From an uncultured Halieaceae bacterium (GTDB lineage Bacteria; Pseudomonadota; Gammaproteobacteria; Pseudomonadales; Halieaceae): DNA of 36,893 nucleotides. This document shows positions 31,115 through 36,893 of this stretch, one piece after another. Under the pieces are notes generated by a model. It was not told where the DNA came from. It was given only the letters and a program-made list of their open reading frames with translations, and ran no database searches. Position numbers and translations under genes: made by a program. Position 1 is the first letter of the stretch. The number at the start of each line of letters is the position of its first letter. The stretch spans positions 1-36,893 of the forward strand of contig CAJXDE010000010.1 of assembly GCA_913052635.1 (NCBI GenBank). The letters run 5' to 3'.

Positions 31115-32677
31115 TTACTCCTCAGCATCGTTCTCAGGTAGCGCGGGAGGCTGACAGCCCGTCGCGCAGCACTGACCCGGCTGTTTTTGACGGTTCGGTG
31201 CCCCAGAAGCGCCGGTCTCTGCCACGCCGCGATCCAGCAATCGCTCCACCAACGAACGTCTCTCTTCGATGGGATACCGCCGATAGATCTCGCGCTTCAT
31301 CGCCTGAGGCGAGCCACCCCCGTGCAAGCTGATGACGGAGTACCAGCCACCTGTTGATGAGGCGGTGATATCCTCCATAAACCGGGCCACCTGCATCCGT
31401 TGGTCGTAAGGGATATCTGGGCGCCCCGCCAACACTGAGGCGAGGTCGCCGGAGGTTGCTGGGTTGTGGTCTTCGTCGGGCCCTGGCAAGGCCACGATCA
31501 ACCCGCCAGACACTTCGTGCGCAATGCGATGCATATCGTAAATTTGCGTCGCCAGCAGTAATTTACCGACGTTTGAGAACACGGGCTCCGGCATCCATGA
31601 CCCGCAGGGATCCTCAACGCCATACACCGACGCCGCCACACCACAAGCAAAAAAACCTTCCACCAGTTTGATGAGCTCGGCCATGCTGTCGCGCAAATGG
31701 GGGACGGTGTCCATATCGAGACCGTTGGCCTCTGTCATGAGAGAACCCGCGCCAATCAGTAAGTCTCCGAAACCGGCGCGTGCACCGATGCAACTGTGTC
31801 GGTGATGGTTGGCATAGGACGTCACCAGATGCTCGGTATAGTCATGCTCACCCGCAAAGAACACCTGATCCCAGGGCACCAGTACCTGATCAAAATGGCA
31901 CACAGCCGTACTTTGGCCGTACTTTGCGCTGAAATGCGCATCTGCCTCGCCGGGCCGGCCCGCTGGCCGCGAAATGATCGTGAGCCCTTTGGCATCGATG
32001 GGTACCGCACAGCAGACCGCGAAGTCGGCATCTTCCTTACGCATTGTCCGGCAGGGCATCACCAGTAGCTCGTGCATATATGGCCCACCGGTGACGATGG
32101 CCTTCACGCCTGAAATCACGATGCCATCAGCCCGCCGCTCGGTAATGTGCACGTAGCTGTCGGCGACCTGCTGGTCTCCCGGCCGCTTGCTGCGATCTCC
32201 CTTGCCGTCGGTCATGGCCACCCCGAGAGTCAGATCCTCATCCTGAACGCGGTGCAGATAGGACAGGAAGCGCTCGTGCTGCTCTCCCCCAGTGTTCTCT
32301 GTCATCTGCCAGGTGGCCTGATAAATCGCATTGAGCGCATCGTGGGTCAGATAACGCTGCGCACAACCACTCTCACGGCAGACCAGTCGCACTGCCTCCA
32401 ATTTGGAAAGCAGGTCCTCGCTGTGGCGATTGATGTGCAACATGCGGTTCACGGTCTTACCCGAAGTCGCCTGCTCGGCCAGCATTAACGCGCCGTACTC
32501 GGGTTTCTGCGCAAAATCGTAGGTCACACCGACCGCGCGCACACCAGGCTGTAGCCGCGGATCATCGGCAACGGATTCGACGCGGTCACCGTCGACATAC
32601 ACCGTTGGGCTGTACTCGCGCAGACTCTCTTCGTAATCGGCCGCGCTCATGATGCGACCACCGGCTTTCATCAACAT
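31115..32677 (-). CDS. HpaB/AbfD-family flavoprotein with unusual metal-site residues
   Basis: 520 residues. It aligns by eye along most of its length with 4-hydroxybutyryl-CoA dehydratase (AbfD) and with 4-hydroxyphenylacetate 3-hydroxylase oxygenase subunits: SAADYEESLREYSPTVYVDG, GKTVNRMLHINRH, HDALNAIY, AMTDGKGDRSKRP, MHGGGSPQA-like SLHGGGSPQAMKREI. Of the four recalled AbfD [4Fe-4S] ligands, the equivalents are Cys105 (kept), Tyr109 (Cys lost), His292 (kept) and Ala299 (Cys lost), with Cys296 nearby. The C-terminus ends with a CCATGC tail (503-508). It is therefore either a FADH2-dependent monooxygenase or an altered dehydratase. GGGAG precedes the ATG. It lies 20 bases after the MmgE/PrpD gene. 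Confidence 0.85.
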   Translation of the reverse strand: MLMKAGGRIMSAADYEESLREYSPTVYVDGDRVESVADDPRLQPGVRAVGVTYDFAQKPEYGALMLAEQATSGKTVNRMLHINRHSEDLLSKLEAVRLVCRESGCAQRYLTHDALNAIYQATWQMTENTGGEQHERFLSYLHRVQDEDLTLGVAMTDGKGDRSKRPGDQQVADSYVHITERRADGIVISGVKAIVTGGPYMHELLVMPCRTMRKEDADFAVCCAVPIDAKGLTIISRPAGRPGEADAHFSAKYGQSTAVCHFDQVLVPWDQVFFAGEHDYTEHLVTSYANHHRHSCIGARAGFGDLLIGAGSLMTEANGLDMDTVPHLRDSMAELIKLVEGFFACGVAASVYGVEDPCGSWMPEPVFSNVGKLLLATQIYDMHRIAHEVSGGLIVALPGPDEDHNPATSGDLASVLAGRPDIPYDQRMQVARFMEDITASSTGGWYSVISLHGGGSPQAMKREIYRRYPIEERRSLVERLLDRGVAETGASGAPNRQKQPGQCCATGCQPPALPENDAEE

Positions 32678-32697
32678 GCTTCGCTCCCGGGGCGCCG

Positions 32698-34116
32698 TCA
32701 GGCCGCCCTGTTGGCTTGTGTTCGCAGCAGCGCCGTCAACTCTGCTACGTCATTCATCTCGTCGAGGTTTAACATTGCACTCCATAACTGCTCTGCTTTA
32801 TCCGCTGAAATAGTGAGCGCACAGTTATCGAGAAATTTGGCCTTCACTTGCTCAGCGGAGAGTAGCTGCCCCTCCGCACCTCGATTTACCGCTTCGAAGT
32901 GCTCCAGCTCGGTACCGTCTGTTAGGGTGATTTTAACGCCGCCCGAGAAAGCATCGGGGTAGCGTGACCGGTCGTCATGGGTGCATTCGATCCGCTGCGC
33001 GAGCGACAGCACCTCGGTGTCCACTCGCGCAGCGTCTTCCAGATCAGCCAGCGTAAAGCGCCCTTTGCAAAGCGCGGTAGCCACTGCGTACGGCGCACTG
33101 AATTTCGCGTCGTACTCACTTTGCGGCGCTCGCTTGGCCTCAATCGGATCAACCACCACACCAAACTGGCGTTCATCAAGACCGATAGTGACCGACGCGA
33201 TCTTATCTGGCGTCAAACCGTGCTGCTCTCGCAAAACCAGTGCGGCGTCTACAGGTGCATGATTAAAGTGACAGATGGGATAGGGCTTGATGGCGACGGT
33301 GCGCAGTGCCCAGTCGCGGAATAGCTGGGAGGATACGGTCTCAGTGTCCACCGAGGTGCCCGGCGCGAACAGCGCATAAAACCCAAAGCGCCCTCCGTAT
33401 GCCTCGCCTGGACCCTGAAAACCGGCAACGCCCAACGCCGCGGCTTGCACAGCTGCAGAGGCTGCCCATCCTGGATGCAGTCGCTTAGTCCAACTGCCAT
33501 CATCCAAGAACGCCATGCTGCCACTGCTGAAACTGAGCGCCACACCCTGTGCACGCACCAACGCTTCACTGTTGGCCCCCATCATGCGTGCAGTGGCAAC
33601 GGTCGCGCCAAATACGCCAACAACACCTGTAGGGTGGAAGCCCACCTGCTGGAATACCCCGCCCGCCTGAGTGCCCAGCATGGCGTCGACTTCGATCGCC
33701 ATTAAGGTAGCAAGGAGGAGCTCTGCGCCACTCAGGCCGCGTTGCTCAGCCAGCGCCAGTGCTGCGGGGAAAGCACTGGCGGAGCAATGGACGACCGACG
33801 CCAGGTGGGTGTCGTCGTAGTCCAACCCATGCACCAGCAATCCGTTCATCAAAGCTGCGTCGCGCAGCGACACCGTCGCGGACTGGCCAATAATGGTCGA
33901 CACACCGTTGCTACCCAGCAAATTAAGCGAGTCCAGAGAGGTGTGCGCAAAATCGTAAGCGCGTGAGGCGAAGGCAATTCCGACGGCATCCGCCAAACAC
34001 AGCTTGAGGTAATCCCACACGTCTTGCGGAACCTGATCTTGCTGCAACGCAATTGCGCGATCAGCGATCGCGCGGCTCAACGGTGCGCTTTGGTGAGTGA
34101 GCGGTGATGCCTGCAT
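32698..34116 (-). CDS. MmgE/PrpD-family protein
   Basis: 472 residues from the ATG at 34116, which has GGAG seven bases upstream; an in-frame ATG at 34158 would run through operator-like site 6. Family members include 2-methylcitrate dehydratase, cis-aconitate decarboxylase and iminodisuccinate epimerase. Active-site segments are present: HGLDYDDTHLASVVHCSAS, WTKRLHPGWAA and KPYPICHFNHAPVDAAL. The gap to the upstream CitE-like gene is 76 bases and contains the operator-like site, so it can be transcribed separately; the HpaB-like gene follows after 20 bases. A dehydratase or decarboxylase acting on a di- or tricarboxylic acid is the general expectation. Confidence 0.9.
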   Translation of the reverse strand: MQASPLTHQSAPLSRAIADRAIALQQDQVPQDVWDYLKLCLADAVGIAFASRAYDFAHTSLDSLNLLGSNGVSTIIGQSATVSLRDAALMNGLLVHGLDYDDTHLASVVHCSASAFPAALALAEQRGLSGAELLLATLMAIEVDAMLGTQAGGVFQQVGFHPTGVVGVFGATVATARMMGANSEALVRAQGVALSFSSGSMAFLDDGSWTKRLHPGWAASAAVQAAALGVAGFQGPGEAYGGRFGFYALFAPGTSVDTETVSSQLFRDWALRTVAIKPYPICHFNHAPVDAALVLREQHGLTPDKIASVTIGLDERQFGVVVDPIEAKRAPQSEYDAKFSAPYAVATALCKGRFTLADLEDAARVDTEVLSLAQRIECTHDDRSRYPDAFSGGVKITLTDGTELEHFEAVNRGAEGQLLSAEQVKAKFLDNCALTISADKAEQLWSAMLNLDEMNDVAELTALLRTQANRAA

Positions 34117-34129
34117 CAGGGACTCCAGA

Positions 34130-34143
34130 AATGTCCGGACATG
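34130..34143. promoter_or_regulatory. Operator-like site 6 (AATGTCCGGACATG, best match)
   Basis: 13 of 14 matches to AATGTCCGGACATT and a perfect 12-base palindrome (ATGTCCGGACAT). It lies 13 bases upstream of the MmgE/PrpD ATG at 34116, where a bound repressor would block transcription or its start. Confidence 0.68.
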
Positions 34144-34192
34144 ATACACCAACCGCATGCGGATACCGACCGCCGAGCCGGCTATTGGCCTG

Positions 34193-35080
34193 TCAGCTCA
34201 ATAATGAGTCCGCCAACGCGAGGATACGCTGACTTTTATAAACAATCGGGTAGTCAATGAAATAACCGTCCAACTGGATGGAAGCCGAGCCCTCTGCCTC
34301 TGCAGCTTCGAAAGCCGCCACCACGGCGCGGGCGTAGGCAATCTCCTCGTCGGAGGGCGTAAATACCTGATGCGTTAGGGGGATCTGGGCGGGGTGGATA
34401 CAAAGTTTGCCGCCAAAGCCGAACTGCTTGCCGTGCTGGGCGGACTGCAAAAACCGCTCGTCATCTTTGATTTGCAACACTACCGTGTCGATCGGCGCTT
34501 CGAGATTGCCCAGACGCGCCGCATGAGACAGCTTCGCTCGCGCATAGGCCAAAACCGACTCATCCGCGTGCCATTCGTAATTCAGATCCAGCGTGTAGTC
34601 CCCGCCGCCAAATGCCATGCGCTTGATGCGACTATCGGCAGTGGCAATCTTCCTCGCTCCTTCAACACCTGCCGCCGTCTCGATAATGGGCATCAGGTCC
34701 AAGCTACCCACTGCCATACCCTGCGCCGTTTCGGCAGCGGCCAAGAGGTTTTCCAGCTGATTGAGACAGGCCCGCGACTCCACCTTTGGCAACACCACAC
34801 CATCGAGCCATGGCCCGACGGTGGCTTTGATGTCTTCAGCGCAATAAGGCGTATCGATACTGTTCACCCGGACGTAGTGCCGCGTGCCGCTGTTGGGGCG
34901 GGCGGTGAAAGCATCCACCACACACTGTCGCGCTGCGGGTTTTTCACTGATCGCCACGGCATCTTCTAGGTCCAGGATGACGGCATCGGCACCCACCTCA
35001 AAAACCTTTTCAACGCGCCGGGGATGGTTCGCGGGCGTGAACAGAAAACTGCGAATGGGCGTGAAATCTTCGGGGCTCAT
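34193..35080 (-). CDS. HpcH/HpaI (CitE-like) acyl-CoA lyase
   Basis: 295 residues. RSFLFTPANHPRRVEKVFEVGADAVILDLEDAVA is the family N-terminus. YVRVNS (Arg), LMPIIETAAGV (Glu), FGGGDYTLDL (Asp) and KLCIHPAQI follow as in malyl-CoA, citramalyl-CoA and beta-methylmalyl-CoA lyases. It is a free-standing CitE-like protein, since no citrate lyase alpha or gamma subunits are near. The probable reaction is cleavage of a 3-hydroxy-3-carboxyacyl-CoA to acetyl- or propionyl-CoA and a 2-oxo acid. The ATG lies one base after the gntR stop, so it is co-transcribed with the regulator. With MaoC and the acyl-CoA dehydrogenase across the divergent promoter it forms a plausible three-step set. Confidence 0.93.
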   Translation of the reverse strand: MSPEDFTPIRSFLFTPANHPRRVEKVFEVGADAVILDLEDAVAISEKPAARQCVVDAFTARPNSGTRHYVRVNSIDTPYCAEDIKATVGPWLDGVVLPKVESRACLNQLENLLAAAETAQGMAVGSLDLMPIIETAAGVEGARKIATADSRIKRMAFGGGDYTLDLNYEWHADESVLAYARAKLSHAARLGNLEAPIDTVVLQIKDDERFLQSAQHGKQFGFGGKLCIHPAQIPLTHQVFTPSDEEIAYARAVVAAFEAAEAEGSASIQLDGYFIDYPIVYKSQRILALADSLLS

Positions 35081-35081
35081 A

Positions 35082-35885
35082 TCAGTTGTTCCAGGACCAA
35101 TGATCGGCGGTCTGCCAGCCGCGGGTGAATTCGAAGTTATAGCTGAAGTTACTCGCGGGATGTTCAGAGATAGACGCCTCGAAAATTCGCCCGCCTCTCC
35201 CTTGATAAAAACGACTTACGCTGAGCGAGGGCGAGCCCGGCTCGACTCCTAGGACTGCGGCTTTTTGCTCTGAAAGGACGCCCGCAGTGAGGCGAATCGT
35301 GATGTTCTCGATCGATTCCTTGAAGATCTCAGCAATCATCTCGTAAACCGGACGTGAACTCCCACCCAGCCGCTGGGCGATAGAGCCGTACTCGGGGATG
35401 ACATACACATTGGCCAGACAGATCGGCATGCCCTCATCGCCCAGCGTCCGCAAGCCCGAAATTTGCACCCACTGGTCTCCCACTTGACAGCCCAACTCTC
35501 TGGCTAAGGATTTGTCCGCCGTAATGCGCTCATCGGAGAGTATTCTAAAAATACTGCTGTCGGGATAACTGAAGAGTTCCGATGGCGAACGCACCATTTG
35601 CACGAACGCAGGAGAAGCCTCGGTGGAAAGCACCAGCGTGCCACGGCCCCGCTGCCGCTTAACGAGACCCATGTCCTCCAGCACACGTAACGCCTCGCGG
35701 ATCGTATGCCGGCTGGCGTCGAAGCGATCGATCAGCTCCAGTTCGCCGGGTAAAAAGGTGCCGACGGGAAACTTCCCATCTCGGATTCCAGCGAGCAAGG
35801 TGTCCGAGATCTGTCGGTACAGCGGCAGTCTGGATGAGCTCTGCGCGCCATCTCCCGGCCGCTTTTTTACTTGCTCAACTTGCAT
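35082..35885 (-). CDS. GntR-family regulator, HutC/UTRA subfamily
   Basis: Probable local regulator of the catabolic genes. The winged-helix domain lies at about 20-85: PLYRQISDTLLAGIRDGKFP, then LPGELELIDRFDASRHTIREALR and VKRQRGRGTLVLS. A UTRA ligand-binding domain fills the C-terminal half (VYEMIAEIFKESIENITIRLTAGVLSEQKAAVLGV and LSVSRFYQGRGGRIFEASISEH). I prefer the ATG at 35885 (267 residues), because the alternative ATG at 35924 lies inside operator-like site 7 and lacks a ribosome binding site. Autoregulation is likely. UTRA domains usually bind small acids or sugars, so the inducer may be the pathway substrate. The CitE-like gene follows after one base. Confidence 0.92.
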   Translation of the reverse strand: MQVEQVKKRPGDGAQSSSRLPLYRQISDTLLAGIRDGKFPVGTFLPGELELIDRFDASRHTIREALRVLEDMGLVKRQRGRGTLVLSTEASPAFVQMVRSPSELFSYPDSSIFRILSDERITADKSLARELGCQVGDQWVQISGLRTLGDEGMPICLANVYVIPEYGSIAQRLGGSSRPVYEMIAEIFKESIENITIRLTAGVLSEQKAAVLGVEPGSPSLSVSRFYQGRGGRIFEASISEHPASNFSYNFEFTRGWQTADHWSWNN

Positions 35886-35911
35886 GACAGGCCTGAACCC
35901 CCCAGACTTGA

Positions 35912-35925
35912 TTTGTCCAGACATT
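35912..35925. promoter_or_regulatory. Operator-like site 7 (TTTGTCCAGACATT)
   Basis: 11 of 14 matches to AATGTCCGGACATT. It is located between gntR and the divergent MaoC-family gene, 27 bases before the preferred gntR start. It would give autoregulation and control of the MaoC/acyl-CoA dehydrogenase operon. Confidence 0.58.
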
Positions 35926-35982
35926 TTAGATGGTTATCGGGTGACCACAACCCGTTCCGCCATTCTGACAAGGTATTTGATC

Positions 35983-36471
35983 ATGGCTAAAACCACTGCA
36001 AAGGCGCGCTACGCTCATCAAAGTGGCCGTCACTTTGAGGACTTCACCGTGGGAGATATCTATCACCACCTGCCAGGAAGGACGATATCGCAACACGACA
36101 ACGCCTGGTTCACCTTGCTGACAATGAATACCCACCCACTTCATTTTGATGAGGAGTACGCCGCAGAGACCGAGTTTGGTCGACCACTAGTCGCGAGCCC
36201 GCTCACGGTGGCGATCATCGTGGGCATGAGCGTATCGGATGTGAGTGAGGCCGCCATCGCCAATTTGGGCTGGAAAGAAATCAAATTGCCTGCTCCGGTC
36301 TTTCCGGGAGATACCCTTTACGCCAACACGGAGGTGCTAGACAAGCGTGAGTCGCGCTCGCGGCCCAATGCGGGCATCGTCAGCGTGCTGACTCGCGGTA
36401 TTAACCAGGACGACACCGAGGTGTGTGTCTTCGAACGTCAGGTCCTCATTCCCAAGCGCAACCCCGCCTAA
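35983..36471 (+). CDS. MaoC-family hydratase (itaconyl/mesaconyl-CoA hydratase-like)
   Basis: 162 residues from the ATG at 35983 (AAGG nine bases upstream). The frame is open much further upstream, but that part runs antisense through gntR. Hotdog motifs: HFEDFTVGDIYHHLPGRTISQHDN, LLTMNTHPLHFDEEYA (catalytic Asn/His segment), FGRPLVASPLTVAIIVGMSV, ANLGWKEIKLPAPVFPGDTL. From memory this resembles Rv2499c of M. tuberculosis, described as an itaconyl-CoA hydratase encoded with a CitE-like lyase and an acyl-CoA dehydrogenase, which is the same gene company seen here. The expected reaction is hydration of a methyl-branched dicarboxylic enoyl-CoA. The acyl-CoA dehydrogenase gene starts 23 bases later. 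Confidence 0.9.
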   Translation: MAKTTAKARYAHQSGRHFEDFTVGDIYHHLPGRTISQHDNAWFTLLTMNTHPLHFDEEYAAETEFGRPLVASPLTVAIIVGMSVSDVSEAAIANLGWKEIKLPAPVFPGDTLYANTEVLDKRESRSRPNAGIVSVLTRGINQDDTEVCVFERQVLIPKRNPA

Positions 36472-36494
36472 CCCCTTTTTCCGAGAGAAACAGC

Positions 36495-36893
36495 ATGAGC
36501 CACGACGCGTCGGTCGAACAACAAATTCTGGCCACCATCGACAAGTGGGTCGAACAGGAACTGCGGCCTATCGCGCGCGAGTTCGATCAGGCGGACGAAT
36601 ACCCAGGCGATTTGGTGGAGCAGATGAAGGAGCTCGGGCTCTTTGGCGCTACGATCTCTGAAGAATATGGCGGCTTGGGCCTTAGCGCCTCGACCTATTC
36701 GCGGATCGTCTCGCGGATATGTGAAGTCTGGATGGCGCCCTCGGGCATCTTCAACTCCCATCTGATTATGGCGAGCTGTGTCGAACGCGCCGGCACGCAG
36801 GCGCAGAGAGAGCATTTTCTGCCCAAGTTCGCCACCGGGGAGCTGCGCGGCGGTATTGGCCTCACCGAGCCCGACGCTGGGTCAGACCTGAAG
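36495..36893 (+). CDS. Acyl-CoA dehydrogenase, N-terminal part (cut by window edge)
   Basis: 133 codons are visible; a full protein is about 380-400 residues. FAD-dependent oxidation of an acyl-CoA to an enoyl-CoA is expected. Family features: an N-terminal helical domain with QELRPIAREFDQADEYP, MKELGLFGATISEEYGGLGLS, and the start of the middle domain FATGELRGGIGLTEPDAGSDLK, where the TEPDAGSD signature contacts FAD and substrate. GAGAGAAA precedes the ATG. It follows the MaoC-family gene in one operon. The catalytic Glu lies outside the window, so substrate class cannot be judged. Confidence 0.93.
   Translation, partial: MSHDASVEQQILATIDKWVEQELRPIAREFDQADEYPGDLVEQMKELGLFGATISEEYGGLGLSASTYSRIVSRICEVWMAPSGIFNSHLIMASCVERAGTQAQREHFLPKFATGELRGGIGLTEPDAGSDLK

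Noticed and set aside
34394-34969. Plus-strand frame of 191 codons opposite the CitE-like gene
   Set aside because: Shadow frame of a conserved lyase gene.

Overview
The window looks like chromosome of a marine gammaproteobacterium, possibly OM60/NOR5 (Halieaceae)-like. That placement is an inference from gene style: gammaproteobacterial AlaS, GreB, Bfd and haem-type Bfr, large TonB-dependent receptors and many CoA-linked catabolic genes. I see no tRNA, rRNA, CRISPR array, transposase or phage gene.

Left part (1-4.4 kb): housekeeping genes. A minus-strand run Trm112 - HIT - alaS (alaS leaves the window) lies downstream of a secreted M23 peptidase. Rightward genes follow: greB, then bfd with an overlapping Fur box, then bfr (iron storage).

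Iron island (4.4-10.9 kb, minus strand): a Fur box at 10879-10893 precedes a calcium-repeat lipoprotein (DUF4856-like), an internal terminator, an imelysin-like protein, a FecA-like TonB receptor and a diiron membrane hydroxylase of the sterol desaturase family. The last three genes are tightly packed. Together with bfd/bfr this makes a local iron acquisition and storage region with two unusual components.

Catabolic island (11.1 kb to the right edge): an exported amidohydrolase, three CaiB/BaiF CoA-transferases, a TonB receptor, a PepSY-type membrane protein, an acyl-CoA ligase, three hotdog dehydratases, hydantoinase/oxoprolinase subunits HyuA and HyuB, an alpha/beta-hydrolase-fold protein without the usual serine, two isochorismatase-family hydrolases, an EamA transporter, a TauD-like dioxygenase, an HpaB/AbfD-like flavoprotein, an MmgE/PrpD protein, a CitE-like lyase, a GntR/HutC regulator and an acyl-CoA dehydrogenase cut by the window end.

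The main finding is a repeated near-palindrome, consensus AATGTCCGGACATT. It occurs seven times between 12.9 and 35.9 kb, each time just upstream of a gene of this island and overlapping or next to the gntR start. I infer that the GntR protein binds these sites and that the scattered, divergent transcription units form one substrate-induced regulon. The parts suggest uptake by the TonB receptor, amide or ring opening (HyuAB, isochorismatase-type amidases), oxygenation (TauD, HpaB-like), CoA activation (CaiB, ligase), then acyl-CoA dehydrogenase, MaoC hydratase and CitE lyase. The substrate cannot be read from sequence alone.
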